From NCBI GenBank assembly GCA_042091375.1, contig JBELHO010000024.1, positions 1 to 48,115 of the forward strand: 48,115 nucleotides of DNA. Reading direction: 5' to 3'. Of the stretch, positions 7,880 through 16,396 are shown piece after piece. The position numbers and the translations under genes were made by a program. Every line of letters begins with the position of its first letter. The first letter of the stretch is position 1. Source of the DNA: JBELHO01 sp042091375. Lineage in GTDB: Bacteria > Pseudomonadota > Gammaproteobacteria > Enterobacterales > Alteromonadaceae. Below the pieces are notes generated by a model. That model was given only the letters and a program-made list of their open reading frames with translations. It was not told the origin of the DNA and made no database searches.

Positions 7880-9348
7880 TATTCAACCCATTGGCGATCG
7901 TCGCGCGCAATTAATGAAATAGAAGCAACCGGTCCCCAAGAACCAGCAGCATAAGGTTTAGGTTTGTCGTTAGAAGCACGCCAAGCATCGATAATACTGT
8001 CTGCCCAAGTCCAAGCAGCTTCAACTTCGGCGCGACTGACAAATAAAGATTGATCGCCGTTAGCGACTTCTAACATCAATCGCTCATAAGCATCAACAAC
8101 CCTTTGGTTGTCATATGTTTCCGAAAAACTTAAATCTAACGTGTTTTCTTGAATATTCATTTGCCCAGCAATGCCGGGAATTTTATTCATCATTTGCAAC
8201 TCAACGCCCTCGTCGGGCTGCAAGCGAATGGTCAATTTATTCGACGGTAAATCGACAAAGCTATCTTGAAAAATATTGTGTGGTTGTTGTTTGAAATGCA
8301 CTACTATTTCACTGTGTTTAAGTGGCATGCGTTTGCCCGTGCGCAAATAAAATGGCACCCCTTTCCAGCGCCAGTTATTAATTTCTGTTTTAATGGCAAC
8401 AAAGGTCTCAGTATCGCTTTTTTGATTTGCACCGGTTTCATTTAAATAACCGGGCACAGCGCGACCATTGAGAAAACCATCGGTATATTGCCCTCTTACG
8501 GTTTTTTCAACAATATTTTGCCGATCAATCGGCGCCAATGCTTTGACCACTTTTAATTTTTCAGCGCGAATACTGTCGGCGTCTAAATCAGCAGGTGGCT
8601 CCATCGCCAATAGCGATAATATTTGTAACAGATGATTTTGGATCATGTCACGCATTTGCCCTGCTTCGTCATAAAAGCCCCAACGGCCCTCTATACCGAC
8701 ACTCTCAGCCACCGTAATTTGCACATGGTCAATACTGTCTCTGTCCCAATTGTTAGTAAAAAGAGAATTGGCAAAACGCAAGACTAATAAGTTTAAAACG
8801 GTTTCTTTGCCTAAATAGTGATCAATGCGATAAATTTGATTTTCGTTAAAATAACGCGAAACTTGATCATTGATCACCTTAGATGAAGCTAAACAATGGC
8901 CAATAGGCTTTTCCATTACCACGCGATCACAGTCATTGATCAACCCAGCACTGTGTAAGCCGTCTGTTATGTAACCGTATATAGCTGGAGGCGTAGAAAA
9001 ATAGTAAATACGCGTGCTATGACCATTGGCGAGTATACTGGCTAATCCAGCATAACTTTCGGTATCGGTAAAATCTAATTGATGAAAAACCAAGCGCGAT
9101 TTAAAGCGCTCCATCACCGCCGGTTCACCAAGTTCAGCAACAAACTCGTTTAAACTTTGCTCAACAAATTTAGTAAATGAAGCTAAGTCAAAATCTTGTC
9201 TTGCTACACCTATGATCCTGCTTTGCGGATTGAGTAGACCCGCTTGATCAAGCTGAAATAGAGCCGGCAAAAGCTTTCGCTTAGATAAATCACCAACCGC
9301 ACCAAAAAGTACAATTTCACTAGCCGACTGATCACCCGTATTTTTCAT
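7879..9348 (-). CDS. zwf: Glucose-6-phosphate 1-dehydrogenase
   Basis: Oxidises glucose-6-phosphate to 6-phosphogluconolactone with reduction of NADP (or NAD). The 489 residues show the Rossmann motif GAVGDLSKRK (16-25), MEKPIG (145-150) and the active-site signature RIDHYLGKE (174-182), in which K181 and the preceding histidine bind substrate phosphate. First gene of the leftward operon zwf-pgl-edd-eda. Two HexR-like palindromes lie in the 302-bp spacer towards hexR, 31-107 nt before the start codon. Confidence 0.97.
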   Translation of the reverse strand: MKNTGDQSASEIVLFGAVGDLSKRKLLPALFQLDQAGLLNPQSRIIGVARQDFDLASFTKFVEQSLNEFVAELGEPAVMERFKSRLVFHQLDFTDTESYAGLASILANGHSTRIYYFSTPPAIYGYITDGLHSAGLINDCDRVVMEKPIGHCLASSKVINDQVSRYFNENQIYRIDHYLGKETVLNLLVLRFANSLFTNNWDRDSIDHVQITVAESVGIEGRWGFYDEAGQMRDMIQNHLLQILSLLAMEPPADLDADSIRAEKLKVVKALAPIDRQNIVEKTVRGQYTDGFLNGRAVPGYLNETGANQKSDTETFVAIKTEINNWRWKGVPFYLRTGKRMPLKHSEIVVHFKQQPHNIFQDSFVDLPSNKLTIRLQPDEGVELQMMNKIPGIAGQMNIQENTLDLSFSETYDNQRVVDAYERLMLEVANGDQSLFVSRAEVEAAWTWADSIIDAWRASNDKPKPYAAGSWGPVASISLIARDDRQWVE

Positions 9349-9378
9349 AAATATTCTCTAGTTCTATTATTTACACAT

Positions 9379-9393
9379 TGTAACTAAACTACA
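9379..9393. promoter_or_regulatory. Candidate HexR operator 1
   Basis: TGTAACTAAACTACA is a near-palindrome of the form TGTAryTwarYTACA and resembles the HexR consensus TGTAATTAAATTACA known from Gammaproteobacteria. It lies 31 nt upstream of zwf. HexR usually represses zwf-edd-eda and releases the DNA when it binds KDPG; regulation here is inferred. Confidence 0.65.
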
Positions 9394-9440
9394 TTTAACG
9401 TTAATTTAGCGCTTGTTGAGTCACCAGTAAAGGCTTATTT

Positions 9441-9455
9441 TGTAATTTTACAACA
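9441..9455. promoter_or_regulatory. Candidate HexR operator 2
   Basis: TGTAATTTTACAACA matches the Shewanella-type HexR motif TGTARTTTTAYTACA at all but one position. It lies between divergent zwf and hexR, 48 nt right of operator 1. A further half-site, TGTAATTAC, follows at 9460-9468. Together they suggest zwf control and hexR autoregulation. Confidence 0.6.
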
Positions 9456-9650
9456 AAAATGTAATTACGCGGTAAAAAACCCAGTATTTTTTGCAATAAC
9501 AAGGGTATTATAGACAAAAACATTATTAATAATTTGCAAAAAAACCTCATTTTGATTTATATTAGCTTAAAAATGAAATAAATTTTCATTTATATCACCA
9601 GTTACATAGAAAAATAATTACATAAATAAAGCAAATCTAGGGTGAAAGTA

Positions 9651-10499
9651 ATGAATGTACTAGAAAAAATAGCCAATGAACTTGATACCTTTAGCAAATC
9701 AGAACGCAAAGTTGCTGAAGTCATTTTATCTTCACCTGCAACAGTTATACACGCCAGCATTGCCGCTTTGGCCAAACAAGCGAATATAAGCGAACCAACT
9801 GTCAACCGTTTCTGCAGACGATTAGACACCAAGGGATATCCTGATTTTAAATTACATTTAGCGCAAAGTTTGGCCAATGGAACACCTTATGTAAATCGAC
9901 ATGTTGATGAAAATGATAGTGCTGATGAATACACCGCTAAAATATTTGAGTCAACCATGGCAAACCTTGAATTGGCTCGTAAAAGTTTAGATACGGCCAC
10001 CATTAACCGCTCAGTAGATTTACTTACCCAAGCTAATAAGATTTCATTCTTTGGCTTAGGCGCGTCGGCGGTTGTTGCGCATGATGCATTAAATAAATTT
10101 TTTCGCTTTAATGTCCCCGTGGTCTATTTTGATGACATATTAATGCAACGTATGAGTGCTATTAATAGTCAGCAAGGTGATGTCGTTGTGGTTATTTCTC
10201 ACACTGGTCGCACTAAATCTTTAGTTGAAGTGGCCAGTTTGGCCAAAGAAAATGACGCCACTGTAATTGGTATCACCACTCACGGCAGTCCATTGGCGAA
10301 AGAATGCCACATTGTATTGTCTATTGATGTTGCTGAAGATACCGATTTATATATGCCGATGTCTTCGCGGATCGCCCAATTGACACTCATTGATATATTA
10401 GCGACAGGTTTCACCTTAAGGCGCGGCACTAAATTTAGGGATAATTTAAAGAAAGTCAAAGACAGTTTACGTAGCTCACGTTTTGAGCGAAAAGAATAA
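9651..10499 (+). CDS. hexR: Transcriptional regulator HexR (RpiR family)
   Basis: KDPG-sensing regulator of central carbon metabolism. Residues 1-77 form the RpiR-type helix-turn-helix (SEPTVNRFCRRLDTKGYPDFK), followed by a SIS sugar-phosphate domain (FFGLGASAVVAHDA; SHTGRTKSLVEVA). The protein follows E. coli HexR almost throughout. I chose the ATG at 9651 (MNVLEKIANEL, aligning with E. coli MNMLEKI), preceded by GGTGA at 5 nt; a GTG at 9642 would add three residues. It is divergent from zwf and 55 nt upstream of pykA, the arrangement known in Shewanella. Confidence 0.96.
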   Translation: MNVLEKIANELDTFSKSERKVAEVILSSPATVIHASIAALAKQANISEPTVNRFCRRLDTKGYPDFKLHLAQSLANGTPYVNRHVDENDSADEYTAKIFESTMANLELARKSLDTATINRSVDLLTQANKISFFGLGASAVVAHDALNKFFRFNVPVVYFDDILMQRMSAINSQQGDVVVVISHTGRTKSLVEVASLAKENDATVIGITTHGSPLAKECHIVLSIDVAEDTDLYMPMSSRIAQLTLIDILATGFTLRRGTKFRDNLKKVKDSLRSSRFERKE

Positions 10500-10554
10500 A
10501 TCGATTTAGGTCGATTTACTTTCTCCGACAGTATGTTTTACAGTAAGGAATAAA

Positions 10555-12003
10555 ATGCCTAGAAGAACAAAGATTGTTGCTACCTTAGGTCCAGCGACAC
10601 AAGACAGACAAACCTTAAAACAAGTCCTCGATGCAGGCGTCAATGTAGTAAGACTAAATTTTTCTCATGGCACTCATCAAGACCACATTGATCGCGCGGT
10701 CATGGTTCGTGAATTAGCCGCTGAGCTGGGTGTTTATGTCGGTATACTAGGCGATTTACAAGGGCCTAAAATTCGCGTTTCTACCTTTAAGAATGGACCC
10801 ATCCAGTTAAACATAGGTGACAAGTTTGAACTTGATGCCAATTTAGGTAAAGGCCAAGGTTGCCAAGAAAAAGTAGGTATTGATTACAAAAAACTGCCTG
10901 AAGACGTCACCAGCGGCGACATCTTATTACTTGATGACGGCAGAGTTCAGCTGAAAGTATTGAGTACCTGCGAGCAATCTGTGTTTACTGAAGTTACCGT
11001 CGGTGGTCCCTTGTCGAACAATAAAGGCATCAATCGCCAAGGCGGCGGTCTCACCGCCCCTGCGTTAACCGAGAAAGATAAAGAGGATATCAAATTAGCC
11101 GCTCAGATAGATGTAGACTTTCTTGCCGTTTCATTTCCTCGTGACGCAGCAGACATGCGCGAAGCTAGACTATTGGCACAAGAAGCTGGCTGTAATGCGC
11201 GTTTAGTTTCCAAAATAGAGCGAGCAGAAGCAGTGAATGATAATCAAGTACTCGATGATATTATTCTCGCCTCTGACGTAGTTATGGTTGCTCGTGGTGA
11301 TCTTGGTGTAGAAATTGGCGATGCCGCTTTAGTCGGTAAACAGAAGCACATTATAGCCCGAAGTCGACAGTTAAACCGCGCAGTGATCACCGCAACGCAA
11401 ATGATGGAGACCATGATCGAACAACCCATGCCTACGCGCGCAGAGGTAATGGATGTGTCCAACGCAGTATTAGACGGTACCGATGCGGTTATGCTATCGG
11501 CGGAAACTGCCGCAGGTAAATACCCAGTAGAAACAGTAAAAGCTATGGCTAATGTCTGCACAGGTGCTGAATCACATAGTTCAGTCACTAAGTCAAATCA
11601 CCGTCTCGAATTAACTTTTTCTGAAATATCAGAAACCATTGCCTTATCTGCAATGTATGCCGCTAATCATTTGTCGGGGGTTAAAGCCATTATAGCCTTA
11701 ACTGAGTCTGGACATACCAGTAAATTAATGTCGCGTATTTCCTCTGGCTTACCTATTTACTCTTTGTCTCGACATGATAAAACCTTAAATAAAACGGCGA
11801 TTTACCGAGGTGTTTATCCGGTCAACTTTGATTCAACAGCGAGCAACAACGATCAGTTAGCCAATGATGTATTGTCAGCGGTATTGAGTAATTCAGATTT
11901 ATTACCCGGTGATAAAGTGATTTTAACCCACGGTGATTTAATGGAAACCGTAGGGGCAACCAATACCTTAAAAGTACTCACCGTTAATAAAAAGCATTTA
12001 TAA
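10555..12003 (+). CDS. pykA: Pyruvate kinase II
   Basis: Converts phosphoenolpyruvate and ADP to pyruvate and ATP. The 482 residues start MPRRTKIVATLGPAT and carry the active-site stretch SKIERAEAV, the GDLGVEIG loop and the MMETMIEQPMPTRAEV motif. Similarity is to the PykA (AMP/sugar-phosphate activated) form rather than PykF. It follows hexR with a TAAGGA ribosome site 5 nt before ATG and likely forms an operon with it, so one transcription unit carries the regulator and the enzyme that uses Entner-Doudoroff product. Confidence 0.97.
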   Translation: MPRRTKIVATLGPATQDRQTLKQVLDAGVNVVRLNFSHGTHQDHIDRAVMVRELAAELGVYVGILGDLQGPKIRVSTFKNGPIQLNIGDKFELDANLGKGQGCQEKVGIDYKKLPEDVTSGDILLLDDGRVQLKVLSTCEQSVFTEVTVGGPLSNNKGINRQGGGLTAPALTEKDKEDIKLAAQIDVDFLAVSFPRDAADMREARLLAQEAGCNARLVSKIERAEAVNDNQVLDDIILASDVVMVARGDLGVEIGDAALVGKQKHIIARSRQLNRAVITATQMMETMIEQPMPTRAEVMDVSNAVLDGTDAVMLSAETAAGKYPVETVKAMANVCTGAESHSSVTKSNHRLELTFSEISETIALSAMYAANHLSGVKAIIALTESGHTSKLMSRISSGLPIYSLSRHDKTLNKTAIYRGVYPVNFDSTASNNDQLANDVLSAVLSNSDLLPGDKVILTHGDLMETVGATNTLKVLTVNKKHL

Positions 12004-12028
12004 TCATTAACAATCAGTCATGAGATAA

Positions 12029-12073
12029 GCTTAACCTAGACTATTTTAACCTAGTCTTAGGTTGAGCTTTGTT
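12029..12073 (+). terminator. Rho-independent terminator of hexR-pykA
   Basis: GCTTAACCTAGACTA (12029-12043) pairs with TAGTCTTAGGTTGAGC (12052-12067), a 15-bp stem with one bulged T and one G-U pair. TTTGTTT follows. It lies 25 nt after the pykA stop. Confidence 0.75.
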
Positions 12074-12305
12074 TAAAACATATTGTTGTTAATTTCTATT
12101 TTTGCTCCACGGTGTTAGTTGATAGTGCACACAGTCCTTGTTGTTTGACCTATTTGAGCACATCGGCTATCAGTTGATTTTACAGTTTAAGGGATGACTT
12201 CAGCTCCATTGGCGCTACTGGCTTTATCTAAATAAAAGTGTTAAAAAGAGTGTAGAAAAGTATAGAAAAACTATATTAATCAAAGTGATACACTAAGCTG
12301 ACAAC
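12074..12305. other. Intergenic region without a recognised gene
   Basis: About 230 bp between the pykA terminator and the end of the LytTR regulator gene. I see no open frame with a ribosome site, no tRNA and no clear repeat; the transcripts on both sides converge here. Confidence 0.5.
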
Positions 12306-13130
12306 TTATATACTCACCAAGTGTTTGACTTTATCTTTATAGCTGCGGCTTACCTTGAGTTGCTTGCCATTTTTCATCACCAGATAATACTCGCCGTGTA
12401 ATTGACTACAAAACATATCAATAAAGTGTTTGTTAACTATTGTCGAGCGATGGCTGCGAATAAACTGTCGAGGATTTAAAAAATCCTGAAGTTGTTTCAT
12501 GGTTTTACGCAATATAAAAGTATCCTTGTCGGTGTGGACACACATGTAATCGCCTGCCGCCTCAATCCATAAAATATCATTAACGGCAACTCTGGTTAAC
12601 TTACCGCCGTCTTTTATCGGCAGAACATCGGCATAATGTGAAGCGTTGAGGCAATTATTATTGTCTAAATCATCTAAAATACTTTCGTGATCATTACCAG
12701 TTACCGCACTGACAAGTTGCACTAATTTCTGTTTATCTAGGGCATTTTTTTCACTGTTAACCTTGTTTTCTACTTTGTTAAGGGCTTGCGCTAATCGTTC
12801 ATCGTCAATGGGTTTGAGTAAATAGTCATACGCATGTACCTCAAATGCCTTAAGCGCGAACTCGTCAAAAGCGGTAACAAAAATGACCATAGGTAACTTT
12901 AAACCCTGTTCGTTAATGCGCTTAACCACCTCAAAGCCATCTAATTCTGGCATTTTGATATCCAAAAACATCAAATCAGGTTGATACGCCTTAACCGCTT
13001 CGATAGCTTCTTTGCCATTGTGACATTGGGTAATAATATCAATGTGCGGATACGACTGAAGTCTAAATGCTAAACCCTTTCTTGCTAGCGCTTCATCATC
13101 AACAATAATAGTAGATAATTGCTTATTCAT
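12306..13130 (-). CDS. LytTR-family response regulator
   Basis: DNA-binding response regulator partner of the adjacent sensor kinase. From the ATG at 13130 the 274 residues have a receiver domain (DDE at 11-13, phosphoacceptor D57 in MFLDIKMPELDG, K near 107 in YLLKPI) and a C-terminal LytTR DNA-binding domain (RVAVNDILWIEAAGDYMCVHT ... RSHRSTIVNKHFI). I prefer this ATG because the domain begins there and it overlaps the kinase stop by 8 nt (ATGAATAA); an ATG six codons upstream is possible. It resembles BtsR/YehT and AlgR relatives. Its target genes are not evident. Confidence 0.9.
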   Translation of the reverse strand: MNKQLSTIIVDDEALARKGLAFRLQSYPHIDIITQCHNGKEAIEAVKAYQPDLMFLDIKMPELDGFEVVKRINEQGLKLPMVIFVTAFDEFALKAFEVHAYDYLLKPIDDERLAQALNKVENKVNSEKNALDKQKLVQLVSAVTGNDHESILDDLDNNNCLNASHYADVLPIKDGGKLTRVAVNDILWIEAAGDYMCVHTDKDTFILRKTMKQLQDFLNPRQFIRSHRSTIVNKHFIDMFCSQLHGEYYLVMKNGKQLKVSRSYKDKVKHLVSI

Positions 13131-14199
13131 GGTCTTTGTCCAATTCAAAGGGAATGCGAATATTGACTATCACCCCGTTAGGGGTATTGTTGCCGACAAC
13201 TAAAGAAAATTGATAGCCATATAACGCTTGTAAACGCTCACGTGTGTTGACTAAGCCAACTCCTTTTTCTTGTGAAAAATGTCCATCTTTAATTTCTGCG
13301 CCAGGGCCATCGTCGCTAATAGCTATTAATAAATCTTCGCCAAACTTGCTAACATTAACGGTGATACTGCCGCCGTTAGCTTGTTTAGCAATCGCGTGTT
13401 TTATCGAGTTTTCGGCTAAGGGCTGTAAAATCAAACTGGGCACTAATGCCTGTTGACAATCTGCTGCCACATTGAATTTTACCTGTAAGCGCTCCTCAAA
13501 TCGCACTTTTTCAATATCTAAATATAAAGCCAGTGCGTGTAATTCATTATCCAAAGGCACTTTTTTCACTGGATCTTTATCGAGAGAGTAACGCAAAAAA
13601 TGACTCAACTTAGTCACCATCTGATTTGCTGCAACATCATCTTTTACCAGTATCAAGGTAGAAATAGCATTGAGGGTATTGAAGAGAAAGTGCGGATTGA
13701 GTTGATAGCGCAACATTTTTAACTGTGCCAAATGGGCAATAGAATTGGCTCTTAATACATTTTCTTTTTCAATTTGCAGCATCTTATAATATTTAAAACC
13801 AAAATATAAAATACTCCAACCGAGTATAATTGAAAAAGACAGCATACTGTTCTTGGTGTAATAAATAAAATGCTTAGGTTGATAACCGTGCTTGTATATT
13901 TGCCAATAGTTGATATTGATGATCACTTGCCATAACACTCCAATGAGCAACGAAGTAAAGATCACTATGGCAGCAATTTTAGCCGGAGAACAAGACCAAA
14001 TACGCCGATAAAAATAGCGCAAAGGAATACTTAACAGCCAACCGGCGTAGGCGTTTAGAAAAATAATAACAACAAATATATCGCGCAGATCATGCAATAG
14101 GGAATTGAGGTAACACACAAAAGCAAAAGCAAGCCAACCTGAAGTATGAAAAACCCAAAATAATCTATTTTTACTTTCAACTATTGATGCCCAATTCAC
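13123..14199 (-). CDS. LytS-type sensor histidine kinase
   Basis: Membrane sensor kinase. The 358 residues have about four membrane segments (roughly 13-30, 42-60, 75-96, 117-137) with short loops and no large periplasmic sensor domain. A His_kinase domain follows, with phosphoacceptor H170 in YQLNPHFLFNTLNAIS, N-box LQPLAENSIKHA, and G-boxes ISDDGPGAE and GVGLVNTRERL. It overlaps the LytTR regulator by 8 nt and is the first gene of the pair. The signal is unknown; small LytS-like kinases of this type are common in Alteromonadales. Confidence 0.9.
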   Translation of the reverse strand: MNWASIVESKNRLFWVFHTSGWLAFAFVCYLNSLLHDLRDIFVVIIFLNAYAGWLLSIPLRYFYRRIWSCSPAKIAAIVIFTSLLIGVLWQVIININYWQIYKHGYQPKHFIYYTKNSMLSFSIILGWSILYFGFKYYKMLQIEKENVLRANSIAHLAQLKMLRYQLNPHFLFNTLNAISTLILVKDDVAANQMVTKLSHFLRYSLDKDPVKKVPLDNELHALALYLDIEKVRFEERLQVKFNVAADCQQALVPSLILQPLAENSIKHAIAKQANGGSITVNVSKFGEDLLIAISDDGPGAEIKDGHFSQEKGVGLVNTRERLQALYGYQFSLVVGNNTPNGVIVNIRIPFELDKDHE

Positions 14200-14380
14200 A
14201 ACATACTAACCCATACTGTTTTGTTGTTTGATATTATGCGCCAAGTTGCAAACAATAACACCGTCATTGAGCTTAGCTTTGCGGCCTTTTATCTCATTAT
14301 CGATAATTTTGTAAATACCAAAAGGCGCAACGACTAAAATTGTGCATTCAACTAATGGGCTTCAATAGTATCAGCCAAGA

Positions 14381-14743
14381 TCACGACATTTTAGCGACAC
14401 TTACCATAGGTCCCATAGACTGTCCGCCGACTAAATGCATATGTAAATGATACACTTCTTGTCCACCGTGTTGGTTACAATTAATGATCAGCCTGAAACC
14501 ATCTTCAGCAATGCCTTGTTGCGCTGCCAGTTTTTTGGCAACAGTGATCATTCTGCCCAAGGCTAATTCATCTTGCTCACATACATCATTAACTGTGGCG
14601 ATCAATTGGTTAGGTATGATCAAGATATGACATTTAGCTTGCGGTGATATATCGTGAAAAGCCGTGACTAAATCATCTTGGTACAACAAAGGGGTTGGAA
14701 TTTCTTGACGTATAATTTTTGAAAAAATCGTTTCTTCTGCCAT
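14381..14743 (-). CDS. hinT: HIT-family nucleotide hydrolase (HinT-like)
   Basis: Purine nucleoside phosphoramidase type HIT protein. The 120 residues contain the histidine triad H99-L-H101-M-H103 (HLHMHLVGG) at the C-terminus, the conserved CHILIIPN strand at 38-45 and N88/N90 upstream. Length and order match E. coli HinT/YcfF. It stands alone, leftward, 181 nt downstream of the sensor kinase start region. The exact cellular substrate is not defined by sequence. Confidence 0.9.
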   Translation of the reverse strand: MAEETIFSKIIRQEIPTPLLYQDDLVTAFHDISPQAKCHILIIPNQLIATVNDVCEQDELALGRMITVAKKLAAQQGIAEDGFRLIINCNQHGGQEVYHLHMHLVGGQSMGPMVSVAKMS

Positions 14744-14999
14744 GTGATCCTCTTTTCGCTGTTCTGCTCAAAACCAGCCACTCTGAATGTGCTGGTTATT
14801 TTCTTAATTTCAACAAAACCTTAGCATAGATAAGCAGCCATAACATTAGCAAGGTGACAGATTTAATCACGTTGCTAACCGCGATGGTCATTACAATATC
14901 CGCCCCAACAAAAATACTTTACCTAAAAGTAAAATAAATAGTAGGAAGTCAGATCAAGGTGCCTTAAAATCTAGGTAAATTAGCAAAAGTGAATATCCC

Positions 15000-15623
15000 G
15001 TGCTCGATCTCAGTTTGATCTCTTTATTTATACCGACTATTTTTCTGATCAGTATTACCCCAGGTATGTGTATGACTCTAGCATTAACACTAGGGTTATC
15101 TATCGGTGTAAAGAAAACCCTGTGGATGATGTTTGGTGAGGTATTAGGAGTAGCCCTTGTGGCAATTAGTGCGGTGCTTGGCGTCGCCATCATCATGTTC
15201 AAATTTCCGTTGCTTTTTACCGCAGTAAAAGTTTTTGGTGCACTCTACTTGCTTTTTTTAGGTATTAATATGTGGCGTTCAAAAGGCAAATTGTCTTTGC
15301 CACTAGATACGTCACCGAGTCATGAGATCAGTAAGATCAGTTTATTTAATCAAGGTTTTTTAACCGCTATAGCTAATCCAAAAGGTTGGGCATTCATGAT
15401 ATCTTTATTACCGCCCTTTATCGATAAACAGCAACCACTGGCGTTACAACTGTCAATATTAGTAGTGATCATTATGCTCTCAGAATTCATCTGTATGCTG
15501 ATTTACGCCAAGGGAGGCAGTACCATAGGCAAGCTCATCACTGATCAAAACAACGTGGTATTAATGAATAAAATATCAGGAAGTTTAATGATCGGCGTAG
15601 CTATTTGGCTGGCTTTAAGTTAA
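15000..15623 (+). CDS. LysE/RhtB-family exporter
   Basis: Inner-membrane exporter of the LysE superfamily, which commonly expels amino acids or their derivatives. The 207 residues show about six hydrophobic segments and family features: SITPGMCMTLALTLGLSIGVK near the N-terminus (the family's PGP-type motif is PGM here), LGINMWRSK, and GFLTAIANPKGWAFMISLLPPF in the middle. The start codon is GTG with no strong ribosome site; the next ATG would delete the first helix. Substrate cannot be told from sequence. Confidence 0.88.
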   Translation: MLDLSLISLFIPTIFLISITPGMCMTLALTLGLSIGVKKTLWMMFGEVLGVALVAISAVLGVAIIMFKFPLLFTAVKVFGALYLLFLGINMWRSKGKLSLPLDTSPSHEISKISLFNQGFLTAIANPKGWAFMISLLPPFIDKQQPLALQLSILVVIIMLSEFICMLIYAKGGSTIGKLITDQNNVVLMNKISGSLMIGVAIWLALS

Positions 15624-15642
15624 GGGTTATCGACACAATTGA

Positions 15643-16134
15643 TCAGCGATAACGACTGGAAAATTCAACCACCACAGATTGTTGCTTGCCAGCGCTATTT
15701 TCAATAGTTAACAACATGCTCCAATACATAGGATCTTCATTGCAGCTACCTAACAAAACTGCAGAATGGAATGCGTGTATTTTTTGCAGTTCATAGTTAA
15801 CAGCATGCTTTGTCTGCTGAAAAAACAAAGGTATTTTACCCATATACATAGATTTACCTTCGATATGACCGGTTATCCTAAAGTTTTCAGGGTTCTTATC
15901 AGCGGAGCTATTGGTTGCTTTGTTAATAGCCACTTGCACAGTAAAAGGGCTCTCAGCAACTACCTGCTTTACATTAAATGTGACTAAGATATCACCAAAA
16001 TCACTAGTAATAGTGCAAACACTTTGTGCTTTTATACAGGAAAATGCGCTATAATCAGAGAGGTTTTGCTTTGGCTGCTCACATGCCATTAGCAAGAAAA
16101 CCATCAACAAAGACCCAAGTTGTTTAATATTCAT
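15643..16134 (-). CDS. Predicted lipoprotein of unknown function
   Basis: A 163-residue protein with a lipoprotein signal peptide: MNIKQLGSLLMVFLLMAC, lipobox LLMAC with C18. The mature part is about 145 residues with two cysteines (SCIKAQSVC) close together and a beta-rich pattern; I do not recognise a domain. It is convergent with the LysE-type gene (19 nt apart) and divergent from ccoN. Relatives next to cbb3 oxidase genes in this group are plausible, but a role in respiration is only suggested by position. Confidence 0.7.
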   Translation of the reverse strand: MNIKQLGSLLMVFLLMACEQPKQNLSDYSAFSCIKAQSVCTITSDFGDILVTFNVKQVVAESPFTVQVAINKATNSSADKNPENFRITGHIEGKSMYMGKIPLFFQQTKHAVNYELQKIHAFHSAVLLGSCNEDPMYWSMLLTIENSAGKQQSVVVEFSSRYR

Positions 16135-16396
16135 GTTATCTCTGATTATTAAGGTATTTTATGTCTAAACAGTTATTTTACCGAAAGAACGTCGGCTTTT
16201 TAAGCAATCAAACGAATTTTTTTAATTTTTATCTTATTCACTAATGACTTTTTAGAGTAAAATGTCTATTATTCGCGCGAGTTGTTGAATAGCGACGAAA
16301 AGCTGGTTTTCTAGTCTATATTGTAGGCTATAAATAATCTGTACGCTTTATACTAAACTCTCATTCTTAGAACATTCTAACTGCGGAAACCACAAT

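Noticed and set aside
10500..10554. A HexR site or terminator between hexR and pykA
   Set aside because: Only a small repeated AAATCGATTTAGGTCGATTT-like stretch is present; it does not match HexR and has no T-run.
16190..16220. TTTTTAAGCAATCAA as an FNR box for ccoN
   Set aside because: Only the right half fits TTGAT-N4-ATCAA; the left half is wrong and the spacing does not hold.
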